64,000 nucleotides of DNA from Herbidospora solisilvae. Its GTDB lineage: Bacteria; Actinomycetota; Actinomycetes; Streptosporangiales; Streptosporangiaceae. This document shows, piece by piece, positions 8,134-16,983 of this stretch. Location of the stretch: positions 1,054,001-1,118,000 of the forward strand of contig NZ_WXEW01000001.1 in the NCBI RefSeq assembly GCF_009901565.1, written 5' to 3'. Both the position numbers and the translations under genes were made by a program. A model generated the notes under the pieces. It saw nothing but the letters and a program-made list of their open reading frames with translations. It searched no databases and was not told the origin of the DNA. The first letter of the stretch is position 1. The number at the start of each line of letters is the position of its first letter.

Positions 8134-9578
8134 GGTTCGAGGGTCGCGACCGCGTGTTGCCGCTCGCCTGTCTCCGGCTTGCCCTCGGGCAGGCGCACGG
8201 CCGGCCAGTAGTAGACCTGCCGCCAGTCGGGCACCGGCTCCTGCTTCTCGCGGGGCGAGAGCATGATGTACAGGCCGCCGGAGAGCGCGCCCGCCAGCAG
8301 GTAGCTGACGTCGTAACCGCCGGTCAGCAGCACCAGGGGGCCGGTGTAGAAGGTGCTGTCGGCGTCGAGCAGGCCGACGGCCGCGCCCGCCAGCCAGGCC
8401 AGCAGGGCCGGCCGGTTCCAGCCGCCGGTGAACCAGTAGCGCCCTCCCGTGCCGCCCTTGCGGTGCACCTGGAGGTCGCGGACGTCGTAGCCGCCCGACC
8501 GCAGGTGGCCGATGAGCGCGATGACCGCCCACGGCACCGTGACCACGGTCAGCACCACCACGAAACCGGTCACCGCGTCCTGCATCGTGTGCCGGCCGAG
8601 GAACAGCAGGCCGAGCGTCGCCGCCGCGACCAGCGTCGTGCCGGTCACCCGAGACAGACGCGGCCACATGCCGTGCAGTTCCAGGCCCATGTTGTAGAGC
8701 GGCACCCCGGCCGCCCCCAGGCTGCCGAGCACTCCCCCGGCCAGGATGAACGGCGCGTACCAGCCGGGCGCGGCGGCCACCACGGCCGGGAGGTAGGATT
8801 CACCGGCCCGCGCCGCGATCGCCAGGAAGGCCCCGAACAGCGCCGGGACGACCAGGCCGCAGAACAACCCGGCCGCCGTGGCCGTCATGACCGCCCCCGG
8901 CCGGTGCCGCAGCGGGGAGACGTAACGGGTGAAGTCTCCCAGCATCGTCACATAGGCCACCGGGCCGCTCAGCCCGGCCGTGACCAGGGCCAGGATCCAG
9001 GTGCCCGCCGCGCCGTCCATCACGTAGGGCCCGGCCGTCCACGTCACGTCGAAGTCGTCCCAGAAGGCCACCACCCCGAACGTGAACGTCACCGCCATCA
9101 CCGGGATCAGCCACCGGTTGAGCCTGGTCAGCACGTCGAAGCCGAACACCGCCAGGCCCGTCACCACGAGCGCGATCGCCAGGTGCACCAGCGGCTGGTC
9201 GCCGCCCCCGACCACGGCGACGACGGCCTCCCCGGCGGTCCAGACGGCGACGGCGACGTACCCGAGCGACAACACCATGCCGATGGCCGAGCTCAGCAAC
9301 CGTCCCCGCACGCCGAAGAAAGCGCCGCTGGCGACCGTGCTGCTGGTGCCGGACCGGTAGCCCAGCAGCGCCAGCGGCGCGGCCATCAGCAGGCCGAGCA
9401 CGGTGCCGGCGATCGTGGCGGTGACGACCTGCCACCAGCTCAGGCCGTAGGTGACCGGCAACCAGCCGAAGACGCTCGCGCTGAGCGACAGGTTCGAGCC
9501 GGCCAGCACCGCCGCGACGGTCCGGGGGCGGGTGGTGCGCCGGTGCTCCGGCATCGACGCGACACCGTGCGTCTCCAT
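8130..9578 (-). CDS. NCS1-type nucleobase/cation symporter (purine-cytosine permease family)
   Basis: This 482-residue polytopic membrane protein has about 12 hydrophobic segments. The N-terminal region (SNLSLSASVFGWLPVTYGLSW, with a shortened spacer) and the later FTRYVSPLRHR segment resemble cytosine/purine permeases of the NCS1 family, which import nucleobases, allantoin, hydantoins or thiamine precursors by cation symport. I chose the ATG at 9578 because GAAAGGGA sits at the right distance upstream; the frame is open for another 28 codons. A C-terminal tail of about 40 polar residues follows the last helix. It is coupled to the secreted-protein gene downstream. Nothing links it to the polyketide genes. 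Confidence 0.85.
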   Translation of the reverse strand: METHGVASMPEHRRTTRPRTVAAVLAGSNLSLSASVFGWLPVTYGLSWWQVVTATIAGTVLGLLMAAPLALLGYRSGTSSTVASGAFFGVRGRLLSSAIGMVLSLGYVAVAVWTAGEAVVAVVGGGDQPLVHLAIALVVTGLAVFGFDVLTRLNRWLIPVMAVTFTFGVVAFWDDFDVTWTAGPYVMDGAAGTWILALVTAGLSGPVAYVTMLGDFTRYVSPLRHRPGAVMTATAAGLFCGLVVPALFGAFLAIAARAGESYLPAVVAAAPGWYAPFILAGGVLGSLGAAGVPLYNMGLELHGMWPRLSRVTGTTLVAAATLGLLFLGRHTMQDAVTGFVVVLTVVTVPWAVIALIGHLRSGGYDVRDLQVHRKGGTGGRYWFTGGWNRPALLAWLAGAAVGLLDADSTFYTGPLVLLTGGYDVSYLLAGALSGGLYIMLSPREKQEPVPDWRQVYYWPAVRLPEGKPETGERQHAVATLEP

Positions 9579-9798
9579 GACAGGTCCCTTTCTTCGTGTC
9601 CTGCCAAGACGGTGCGCCTGCGGCGTTGTCCCGCTGTTGCCCGCGCGGCAAGCGCGGTGCAAGCGGGGCCGGTTAGACCTGGTTCACACCACTGAGCACC
9701 ACATCGGGGAGATCGACATGGGCATGCCCACGCCGCGGCCGAACCGGCCTGCCGCACACCGGACCGGCGAGGCCGAAGGGCCGCGCCGGGAGACGGAC
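9579..9798. promoter_or_regulatory. permease upstream region with a 12-bp palindrome
   Basis: This 220-bp gap lies between the stop of the large regulator and the permease start. It should hold the permease promoter. A perfect 12-bp palindrome, TGGGCATGCCCA, lies at 9719-9730, about 140 bp upstream of the ATG. I looked for TPP or purine riboswitch cores, because NCS1 genes often have them, and found none convincing. Confidence 0.3.
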
Positions 9799-12700
9799 TC
9801 AGGACCCGAGCGCCACGGCGAGCACGGCCGGAACGGTGTGACCTCGGCCTGACGCCAGGGCCTCCTGGTACGCGGCCTCGCCGAGGACCTCGGCCAGGGA
9901 GGCGCGGAGCTCACCGAGGTCCGCGCGTTCCGCCGGGGGCACCGGGGAGCCGATCGCCGTCCTGATGACGGAGGCGCCGCCGACCAGCTCGGCGGCCCTT
10001 CGGGTCTCTCCGGCCAGGTGCGCCGCCCGCGCCATGGCCTCCACGAGGCTGGCGCCCCGGCACAGGTCGCCGAGGTCACGCTGGATGCGCAGCGCCGTGC
10101 GCAGGTGCGCGGCGGCCGTGGCGACCTCGCCCCGGCCGAGCGCCGTGAGGGCCAGCAGGTTCTCCGTCCACCCCTGTCCCTCGGGGAAGCCGACCTCGCC
10201 GAAGAGCCGCTCGGCCTCCATCAGCCGAGCGGACGGGTCACGGCCGGTGTAGTGGTCGACGGCGGCCAGGTCGAGCAGGGTCCAGCCCAGGCGCTCCTTG
10301 TCGCCGAGCCCGGCGAAGATCCCGTGGGCCCGGGTGGCCCAGTCGCGGGCCTCGTCCCAGCGGGTGGCGAGCCAGCCGGCCAGCGCCATCAGTTCGAGCT
10401 GGAAGCCGACGCCCCAGGTGTCTCCGCGCGCCTCGTGGTGGCTCATGGCGCGTTCGTGGTGGGCGATGGCGTCGTCGTGGCGTCCGGTCTCGCGGGCGAT
10501 CTCGCCGAGCAGGCTCAGCGCGCCGGGATCCTCCTCGATCTCCAGGACACGCTCGGCGTACCCGGTGGCCGTCGGGTAGTCGCACTGGTACGCCGTCAGG
10601 GTGGCCAGCCCGACCAGCGCCTTCGCGAGCAGGGGCGTGGGCGCCTCGCCGGACAGGGTGGACTCCAGCCACTGGCGGCCCTCGGAGTAGTGCCCGCGCA
10701 GATAGAGGTAGCGCCAGGTCGCGACGGCCAGCCGGAGGGCCTGGTCGCCGGTGGCGTACCCGAGGGCGGCGCGCAGGTTGGCGTGCTCGGCCGACATCCG
10801 GTCGAGGGCGGCGACCAGGGTCGCGCCCCGCAGCCCGCGCTCCGCCTCTTCGGCCAGCGCCAGGAAGTGGGCGGCGTGGGCCCGCCTGGCCCGCTCACCC
10901 TCGCCGAGGGTCTCGGCGGCGAACCGCCGGATCGTCTCCAGCATCCCGTAGCGTGCCCCGCCGGGGGTGACGTCGGCGGTGAGCAGGGACTTGTCCACGA
11001 GCCTGGCCAGGGTGTCGAGCACGGCCAGCTCGTCGGGGTGCCCGGCCACGGCCGCCGCCGCGGCCAGGTCGAAGCCGCCGGTGAAGACCGACAGGGCGGC
11101 CAGGAGGTCGCGTTCCTCGTCGTCGAGAAGCTGGAAACTCCACTCGCAGGCGGCCCGCAACCCCCTGTGGTGCGGCAGCGCGGTGCGCGGACCACCGGTG
11201 AGCAGGGAGAACCGGTCGTTGAGCCGGTCGGCGATCTCCGTGAGCGAGAGCACCCGCGCCCGCGCCGCGGCCAGCTCCAGGGCGAGCGGCAGGCCGTCGA
11301 GCTCGGCGCAGATGCGCTCCAGGGCGGCCGCGTCCGCGGGCGAGAGGTCGGCGGACAGTCCGGCGCGTTCGAGGAACAACTCGGGGCCGTGCGCCGCGAG
11401 CGGCCGGACCGGACGCACCACCTCGCCGGTGACGTGCAGCACCTCCCGCGAGGTGACCAGGAGGTGCACGTCGGCCGCCTTGCCCAGCAGCCAGTGCGCG
11501 AGATAGGCGACCTCGGCCGCGACGTGCTCGCAGTTGTCCAGCACGAGCAGCACCCGCCGCCCGCGCAGCGCCTCGGCCAGCGCCGCCTCCAGCCCGCGCG
11601 CCCCGGTGGCGTGCACGCCGAGCGCGTCGGCGACCGCCGGGACCACGAACTCGGCGGTGGCCACCCCCGTCAGCTCGACCATCTCGACCCGGTCGAACCC
11701 CTCGCCGACCAGGGCGGCCACGGCTCCCGCCAGCCGGGTCTTGCCCACTCCCCCGGGTCCGGTCAGCGTGACCAGCCGATGCGCGGTCACCAGCTCCGAC
11801 ACCTGCGCGAGGTCGGCGTCCCGGCCGATCAGCCGGGTCATGACGACGGGAACGGCCCGCGACAGAGCGGCGCGGGGGGTGACGGGCGGGGTCGCGGGCC
11901 TGCTCTCCACCCGTTCGGGGGCGTGGCGGATCGCCAACGATCCGACCGGCGCGGCTCCGGGCCGGCGTGTTCCCCCCGACGGACGACCACCCTGAGCAGC
12001 GGACGCCCCGACGGGGCCACGGTAGGCGAGCCGGGGCGGCGGGGCCGCGCCCGGCGCCCGCTCGGCCGGGGAACTCTCACTCCGGTAGGCCAGCCTGGGC
12101 GGCAGCACCCCGCCGGGCGCCCGCGAGGGAACCGGCGAGACGGCGGGCCGAACGGCCTCCAGGGCAGCGCCGCCGGCTCCGCCGCCGACCTCCCGGGAGG
12201 GCTCAGTAGCGGATTCCCTGACGGACTCCCTGGCGGACTTTCTGGCGGACTCCCTGGTGAACTCGCTGCCTGACGCCTTGGCGGGCTCACTGGCGGGCTT
12301 ACTGTGACGATCGGCTGCGGTCGGGGCCGGGCCGGTCGGTTGGGTGTTGCGCTGGGCCGGTGCGGGCGGGCCGGTTCGTGGGTTCGGTCCGGTGGTCGTG
12401 GTCGTACCGGAGAGGGGTTCGCCGGAGAGGACCGCCGCTTCCAGGCGGCGGAGTTCGGGGCCGGGTTCCAGGCCCAGTTCGTCGAGGAGCACCCGCCGCA
12501 CCCGCTGGTAGACGCGCAGCGCGTCGGCCTGGCGGCCGGCCAGGGCGTGGGCGGTCATGAGGAGTTCCCACAGGTGTTCGCGGAGCGGGTCCACCGTGAC
12601 CAGGGCCTCCAGTTCGGCCGCCGTGGCGCGGTGGTCGCCGAGGCGGATCCTGGCGTCGAGGAGGTCCTCGGTCGCGGCCATGCGCAGTTCGCGCAGGCGG

Positions 12701-13167
12701 CCGGACTCGCCGTGGGCCCAGCCGTGCACCCCGCAGTCGGCCAGGGCGTCGCCGCGCCACATCGCCAGCGTGGCGGCGAGGGTGGTGGCGGCGGACATCG
12801 CGTCGCCCGCGGCCAGGGCGGCCCGGCCGGCCGACACGCCCTGCTGGAAGCGGAAGACGTCGACCGACGACTCGGGCAGCGCCAGGCGGTAGCCCGGCGA
12901 ACGGGTCTCGACGATCTCGCGGGCCCCGAGGTCGGACAAGGATCGGCGGAGGTGGGAGACGTGCGCGTGCAGGGTGCGGGTCGCGGCGGGCGGCGGATCC
13001 TCGCCGTGGAGACCGTCGATCAGGGCCTCGACGGGGACGACCCGGCCCGCCCGCAGGGCCAGCAGGCCCAAGACGGCGCGGAGCCGTGACCGTGACAGGG
13101 AACTCGTACGGCCCGCCGAGGACACCTCGACGGAACCGAGCAGCGCCACCCGCATCTCCGACGCCAC
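9799..13167 (-). CDS. large SARP-type regulator: winged helix, BTAD, ATPase and TPR domains
   Basis: This 1122-residue regulator starts with a winged-helix DNA-binding domain (about 5-95, MRVALLGSVEV) and a BTAD domain (about 100-245, LRVYQRVRRVL). A disordered Pro/Ala/Arg/Ser-rich linker spans roughly 250-440. Then comes a P-loop ATPase (LTGPGGVGKTRLAG near 468-480, LLVLDNCEHV, VTSREVL) and helical TPR-like repeats to the end. The start is a GTG at 13167, fixed by an excellent AAAGGAG eight bases upstream. Such proteins activate pathway genes in response to ATP-dependent oligomerisation. It stands alone on the minus strand between the permease and a hydrolase. The linker carries a degenerate 12-bp tandem repeat. 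Confidence 0.88.
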   Translation of the reverse strand: MASEMRVALLGSVEVSSAGRTSSLSRSRLRAVLGLLALRAGRVVPVEALIDGLHGEDPPPAATRTLHAHVSHLRRSLSDLGAREIVETRSPGYRLALPESSVDVFRFQQGVSAGRAALAAGDAMSAATTLAATLAMWRGDALADCGVHGWAHGESGRLRELRMAATEDLLDARIRLGDHRATAAELEALVTVDPLREHLWELLMTAHALAGRQADALRVYQRVRRVLLDELGLEPGPELRRLEAAVLSGEPLSGTTTTTGPNPRTGPPAPAQRNTQPTGPAPTAADRHSKPASEPAKASGSEFTRESARKSARESVRESATEPSREVGGGAGGAALEAVRPAVSPVPSRAPGGVLPPRLAYRSESSPAERAPGAAPPPRLAYRGPVGASAAQGGRPSGGTRRPGAAPVGSLAIRHAPERVESRPATPPVTPRAALSRAVPVVMTRLIGRDADLAQVSELVTAHRLVTLTGPGGVGKTRLAGAVAALVGEGFDRVEMVELTGVATAEFVVPAVADALGVHATGARGLEAALAEALRGRRVLLVLDNCEHVAAEVAYLAHWLLGKAADVHLLVTSREVLHVTGEVVRPVRPLAAHGPELFLERAGLSADLSPADAAALERICAELDGLPLALELAAARARVLSLTEIADRLNDRFSLLTGGPRTALPHHRGLRAACEWSFQLLDDEERDLLAALSVFTGGFDLAAAAAVAGHPDELAVLDTLARLVDKSLLTADVTPGGARYGMLETIRRFAAETLGEGERARRAHAAHFLALAEEAERGLRGATLVAALDRMSAEHANLRAALGYATGDQALRLAVATWRYLYLRGHYSEGRQWLESTLSGEAPTPLLAKALVGLATLTAYQCDYPTATGYAERVLEIEEDPGALSLLGEIARETGRHDDAIAHHERAMSHHEARGDTWGVGFQLELMALAGWLATRWDEARDWATRAHGIFAGLGDKERLGWTLLDLAAVDHYTGRDPSARLMEAERLFGEVGFPEGQGWTENLLALTALGRGEVATAAAHLRTALRIQRDLGDLCRGASLVEAMARAAHLAGETRRAAELVGGASVIRTAIGSPVPPAERADLGELRASLAEVLGEAAYQEALASGRGHTVPAVLAVALGS
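12211..12294. repeat. degenerate 12-bp tandem repeat inside the large SARP gene
   Basis: Seven tandem 12-bp units related to GGACTCCCTGGC lie here, diverging toward the 12294 end. Because 12 is a multiple of three they keep frame. They encode an ARESVRES-like run of alternating acidic, basic and serine residues (about residues 289-319) in the linker between the DNA-binding and ATPase halves. Confidence 0.8.
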
Positions 13168-13255
13168 CTGGCGATCTCCTTTCGTGTCGCCAGGCCATCA
13201 TCGGGCATACCGGGGCGATTTCAAGTGGCGCTGCGCGGGCGACCTCATGTCGGGG

Positions 13256-13963
13256 TCAGAGCAGGGCGGCGAGCTGCCTCGGCCGGGTGAGCATCGGCCA
13301 GTGGCCCGTGGGCAGTTCGGCGAACGTCCATTCGGGGGTGGCGAGGGGCGCGTACAGCGGATCGCCCGAGCCGATCATCTGGCGCACGGCCGCGAGGGGC
13401 ATCGTGCAGGCGATCAGAGTCTTCGGGGTCGCCGGGATGTGTTCCGGCCGCCGCACGGACTGGGTCGCCGCGCCCCAGGGCTCGGGGGTGGCCCTGGCGC
13501 GGATCAGTGCCAGGTGCTCCTCGGTGAGGTCCGCGAACTGCCCGCCGCCCGGCTCGAACGGCGGCACGTCGAGGGCGAACCCGTCGCCGACCTGGGCGCG
13601 CCAGGCCTTCTGGGTGTCCGGGTCGTTGAAGTCGATCACGGCCAGGCCCGACGGCGGGGGCGCGGTGTCGACGTACACGACCCGGCTGAGCCGTTCCGGA
13701 CGGCGGTCGGCCACCGCGGTGACCGGGACGGCGGCTCCGCTGTGCCCGACCAGGACGACGTCGTCCCAGCCCTCCATCGCCGCGATGACGTCGGCCACGT
13801 GGGTCTCGACACCCACTTCGGCCGACGCCTCTCCGGCCCGTTCGGCCAGCCCCGTGAGGGTCACCGGCCGCACGTGGTGCCCGGCCTCGCGCAGTTCCCG
13901 CGCCACCTCCTCCCACACCCAGGCACCGAGCCAGAAACCGGGGACCAGCACATAGTTCGCCAT
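13256..13963 (-). CDS. alpha/beta hydrolase
   Basis: This 235-residue alpha/beta hydrolase starts MANYVLVPGFWLG, where the GFW segment forms the oxyanion region. The nucleophile elbow is GHSGAA (about residues 74-79), and a C-terminal LPTGHWPML supplies the likely catalytic histidine. It resembles the esterase/salicylate-esterase-like branch. I chose the ATG at 13963 because AAAGGAC precedes it; 12 further codons are open upstream. It is divergent from a WYL regulator across 82 bp, the usual arrangement of a regulator with its target. The substrate is unknown. Confidence 0.85.
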   Translation of the reverse strand: MANYVLVPGFWLGAWVWEEVARELREAGHHVRPVTLTGLAERAGEASAEVGVETHVADVIAAMEGWDDVVLVGHSGAAVPVTAVADRRPERLSRVVYVDTAPPPSGLAVIDFNDPDTQKAWRAQVGDGFALDVPPFEPGGGQFADLTEEHLALIRARATPEPWGAATQSVRRPEHIPATPKTLIACTMPLAAVRQMIGSGDPLYAPLATPEWTFAELPTGHWPMLTRPRQLAALL

Positions 13964-14045
13964 AGTCGGCGTCCTTTCGTTCAGGGGACAGGCCGACACT
14001 AAGCTCGATACCGGACAAGATCCGCCCGGATTAAGAGGGAGATCC
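13964..14045. promoter_or_regulatory. divergent promoter with element shared with 15442-15535
   Basis: This 82-bp divergent region contains GATAnnGGACAnnATCnGnCC at 14008-14028, ending 17 bases before the regulator start. The same pattern occurs at 15492-15512 beside the second WYL regulator. A GTCGGC/GCCGAC inverted repeat (13965-13970 and 13993-13998) flanks the hydrolase ribosome site. The operator role is inferred. Confidence 0.45.
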
Positions 14046-15011
14046 GTGTCACACCCGACGACCCGCGTGCTGGCGATGCTCGAGATCCTCCAGACCCATC
14101 ACCGGCTCGGCGGCCGCGACCTCGCCGACCGGCTCGGCGTCGACGAGCGGACCGTGCGGCGCTACGCGGCCCGGCTCGCCGACCTCGGCGTCCCCGTCGT
14201 CGCCGAGCGCGGCAGGCACGGCGGATACCGGCTGCTGCCCGGCTACAAGCTGCCGCCCCTGATGCTCACCGACGACGAGGCGACGGCCTCCGTCCTCGGG
14301 CTGCGGGCCGCGCGACGTCTGGGCCTGGCGGCCGGGGCCGCCGACGCCGCGCTGGCCAAGATCCTCCGGGTCCTGCCGGTCCGGCTGCGCGACGAGGTCG
14401 GCGCGCTGGAGGAGACCCTCGACTTCACCCTCGCCGAACGGATCGGCGCGACCCCGGCCAGCCGGGCCGTGCTCACGCTCGCCGCCGCCATCCGCGACCG
14501 CCGCCGCGTCACCCTCGACTACCGATCGTGGAAGGGCGAGCAGACCCGGCGCGACCTCGACGGCCACGGCCTGGTCTTCCACTCGGGCCGCTGGTACGTC
14601 ACCGGGCACGACCACCGTTCCGGCGAGACCCGCACCTTCCGCGTCGACCGGATCTCCTCGGTCACGGCGGGCGAGGGCACCTACGACATCCCCGACGACG
14701 CCGACCCGGTCCGGCACGTCGTCGCGTCGCTGGCCCGGGTCCCCTACACGCACACCGTCGAGGTCGTGCTGCACGTGCCGCCCGCCGAGGCCGCGCGTCG
14801 CATCCCGCCGTCCGTCGCCGAACTCACCGCCACCCCCGGCGGAACGCTGATGACCATGCGCGCCGATTCCCTCGACGGCGCCGCCACCATGCTCGCCGGC
14901 CTGGGCCACCCCTTCACGATCGTCGCCCCGCCCGAGCTGCGCGCCGCCGTCCGCCGTCTCGCCGCGTCCCTGCTCGAACGATCACAGGAACCGCCGACGG
15001 ACGCGGAGTAG
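14046..15011 (+). CDS. WYL-domain transcriptional regulator (HTH-11 type), copy 1
   Basis: This 321-residue protein has an N-terminal winged helix-turn-helix (about residues 5-60, LADRLGVDERTVRRYAARL) and a central WYL ligand-binding domain containing GRWYVTGHD and FRVDRI (about 175-215). It ends in a conserved C-terminal extension. The family senses small molecules or nucleic acid and usually controls a neighbouring divergent gene, here the alpha/beta hydrolase. The start is a GTG preceded by GAGGGAG. It is clearly paralogous to the regulator at 15536, sharing RVL-LLE-LQ at the N-terminus and the RLPPLML-like core. It converges on the VOC gene with 22 bases between stops. Confidence 0.9.
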   Translation: MSHPTTRVLAMLEILQTHHRLGGRDLADRLGVDERTVRRYAARLADLGVPVVAERGRHGGYRLLPGYKLPPLMLTDDEATASVLGLRAARRLGLAAGAADAALAKILRVLPVRLRDEVGALEETLDFTLAERIGATPASRAVLTLAAAIRDRRRVTLDYRSWKGEQTRRDLDGHGLVFHSGRWYVTGHDHRSGETRTFRVDRISSVTAGEGTYDIPDDADPVRHVVASLARVPYTHTVEVVLHVPPAEAARRIPPSVAELTATPGGTLMTMRADSLDGAATMLAGLGHPFTIVAPPELRAAVRRLAASLLERSQEPPTDAE

Positions 15012-15033
15012 GCCACCCCCGAGCAGGACGGCC

Positions 15034-15441
15034 TCATCCGTCCGTGCGGCCGAACTTCTCGATCGCCGCCGGGGTGACAGGGGTGAAGAAGTTGACCAGG
15101 TTGCCGTCGGGGTCGCGGAACAGCAGCGACCGGTTGCCCCAGGGCATCGTGGTCGGTTCGGTGACGAAGCCCGGGACGAGGCCGATCAGGTTCTGGTGGA
15201 CGAGATCCACGTCGCCGACGAGGAACTCGATGATCACGCTCTGGTTGTCCGCCGGTCGGGCGGAGCCCGGGGCGAACAGCGGGACGGTGCGGGTGCCGGC
15301 GATGGCGAGGGTGGCGCCCGGGGTCCTCAGTTCGGCGAAGTCGTCGGTGGCCCATGTCGCCCGGGCCCCCGTGGCCTTCTCGTAGAACCCGACGAGGCGC
15401 GCCACGTCGCCGGTGATGATGCGGATCGAGACGAAGTCCAT
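15034..15441 (-). CDS. VOC-superfamily (glyoxalase/bleomycin-resistance-like) protein
   Basis: This 135-residue single VOC domain starts MDFVSIRIITGDV and ends with LFRDPDGNLVNFFTP, the typical beta-alpha-beta-beta-beta signature where DPDGN precedes the last metal-binding strand. Family members are glyoxalases, dioxygenases or drug-binding resistance proteins, usually acting as dimers. It is divergent from the second WYL regulator across 94 bp and probably controlled by it. A detoxification role is plausible, but the substrate is not predictable. Confidence 0.85.
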   Translation of the reverse strand: MDFVSIRIITGDVARLVGFYEKATGARATWATDDFAELRTPGATLAIAGTRTVPLFAPGSARPADNQSVIIEFLVGDVDLVHQNLIGLVPGFVTEPTTMPWGNRSLLFRDPDGNLVNFFTPVTPAAIEKFGRTDG

Positions 15442-15535
15442 GAATGTCTCCTCGGTCGTCGGTGGAAATGTGCACGTCGGAGGCTAGGAGAGATAGTGGA
15501 CAGAATCGGTCCTGTATCCGCGTTAGCCTGACGAG
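15442..15535. promoter_or_regulatory. divergent promoter with inverted repeat and shared element
   Basis: The 94-bp region between the VOC gene and the second WYL regulator contains GGAC-7 bp-GTCC at 15498-15512. This sits inside the element GATAnnGGACAnnATCnGnCC (15492-15512) that also occurs at 14008-14028. AGGCTA (15481-15486) and TAGCCT (15524-15529) form a wider inverted repeat. A regulator operator is inferred. Confidence 0.45.
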
Positions 15536-16588
15536 ATGCCCCGACCCACCGGACGCGTGCTGACGCTCCTGGAGTTGCTGCAGTCGGGCGGCACCCGGAC
15601 CGTGGCCGAACTCGCCGACCGGCTCGGCGTCCAGGGACGCACCGTTCGGCGTTACGTGGACCAGCTGATCGACCTGGACGTGCCCGTGGAGTCGGTGCGC
15701 GGCCGCTACGGCGGCTACCGGCTCGCCCCCGGGTACCGCCTGCCCCCGCTCATGCTCAACGACGACGAGGCGCTGGCCGTCCTGCTCGGCCTGGTCGCGG
15801 GCCGCCGGGCGGGGTTGACGACGGCGGAGCGCACGGCGGGCGAGACGGCGTCGGCGAAGATCCGGCGGGTGCTGCCCAGGCACCTCGCCCGCCGGCTCGG
15901 CCCGCTCCTGGAGGCTCTCGCCTTCACCGACGAGCCCGGCGAGTTCGCCACCCCGGACGCCGAGGTCCTGCTCACCCTCGCCGACGCGGTGCGCCACCGC
16001 CGACCGGTCTCGATCCGCTACACCGACCGCGAGGGGCGCCGAAGCGAACGCACGCTGCACGCGTACGGGATCGTCTCCCATGCGGGCCGGTGGTACGTCA
16101 CGGGCGACGACGTCCGGATCGGCGCGGAGCGAACCCTGCGGCTCGATCGCATCGAGGACGTGCGGGCACTGCCCGGCTCATTCGAGGCGCCCGCGGATGC
16201 CGATCCGGCGCGACGGGTGTTGTCGGCGTTCGCCACGGCCGATTACCGGCATGAGGTGACCCTGCGCGTCCACGGGACGGTCGGGCACATCCGCGCCCGC
16301 CTTCCCGCCGGCGTCGCGGGCCTGGAGGAGCACGAGCCCACGAGCGAGCGGTGGCGGCGCGTCGACCTGCGGGTGGAGCGGCTCGACTGGCTGCCTCCCC
16401 TCCTCGCCTCACTCGACCGGCCATTCGTCGTCGAGCGCCCCGGTGAACTGCGCGACCTCGTCATCGCGCTCGCCGACCGCCTCACGTCCTACGCCCGCCA
16501 GGACGGGGAAGCGGCCGCCGAGCCCGGCGACGTCGAGCAGCCTGGTCATCTGCCGGGTGGGGCGGGTCAGTCCCTGCCGGGGTCCTGA
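15536..16588 (+). CDS. WYL-domain transcriptional regulator (HTH-11 type), copy 2
   Basis: This 350-residue protein is a paralogue of the regulator at 14046. It has the helix-turn-helix LADRLGVQGRTVRRYVDQL near residues 20-45, a WYL core with GRWYVTGDD and LRLDRI, and a C-terminal extension. It begins at an ATG only about ten bases after a TTAGCCT motif, so it may be translated from a very short leader. It is divergent from the VOC gene, its likely target. Its last 22 bases overlap the convergent small gene on the minus strand. Confidence 0.9.
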   Translation: MPRPTGRVLTLLELLQSGGTRTVAELADRLGVQGRTVRRYVDQLIDLDVPVESVRGRYGGYRLAPGYRLPPLMLNDDEALAVLLGLVAGRRAGLTTAERTAGETASAKIRRVLPRHLARRLGPLLEALAFTDEPGEFATPDAEVLLTLADAVRHRRPVSIRYTDREGRRSERTLHAYGIVSHAGRWYVTGDDVRIGAERTLRLDRIEDVRALPGSFEAPADADPARRVLSAFATADYRHEVTLRVHGTVGHIRARLPAGVAGLEEHEPTSERWRRVDLRVERLDWLPPLLASLDRPFVVERPGELRDLVIALADRLTSYARQDGEAAAEPGDVEQPGHLPGGAGQSLPGS

Positions 16589-16977
16589 TCATCGCCGGGC
16601 GATTGCGCCAGACTCTCCATGATGACCGCGGCCTCCCTGCGCCAGGTCGTTTCGAGGTCGTCGCCGCAGGCCGCGGCGAGGGCTTCCACCAGATGATGGA
16701 TGACCAGCGTCGAAGCGACGAACAGAGCGGGCGGCCCCATGCCCAGTGTCGGCCCGCTGAGATCCCGGGTGATGAGGTCGAGGTCGCCGGACAGCCGGTC
16801 CAGGTCCTCGGGCGTCTTGATCTGCACCTCCAGACTGATCACGCTCAGTACGGCAGGCACCTTCTCGGCCACCAGGCCATCGAATCGCCGTCCTTCCTCG
16901 GGGGTGAAACTCTTCCAGCCGCGCATCACGCCCGGATGCCCCCGTGGCCGCTGTTCACGCACGACGCCGCCGCGCAT
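16567..16977 (-). CDS. hypothetical protein, short helical
   Basis: This 136-residue protein is not recognised. After a basic N-terminus it has a largely helical body (FTPEEGRRFDGLVAEKVPAV, then an alternating hydrophobic stretch GPPALFVASTLVIHHLVEAL). It starts six bases after the stop of the DUF1707 gene, so it probably belongs to the same small operon. An internal ATG at 16926 is an alternative start that would remove the basic leader. Its end overlaps the convergent WYL gene by 22 bases. GC and codon pattern look coding; the assignment is moderate. Confidence 0.55.
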   Translation of the reverse strand: MRGGVVREQRPRGHPGVMRGWKSFTPEEGRRFDGLVAEKVPAVLSVISLEVQIKTPEDLDRLSGDLDLITRDLSGPTLGMGPPALFVASTLVIHHLVEALAAACGDDLETTWRREAAVIMESLAQSPGDDQDPGRD

Positions 16978-16983
16978 TTACCT

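Noticed and set aside
9579-9798. TPP or purine riboswitch upstream of the NCS1 permease
   Set aside because: A GTGAACC segment faintly recalls a TPP core, but the CUGAGA element and the rest of the pairing are missing.
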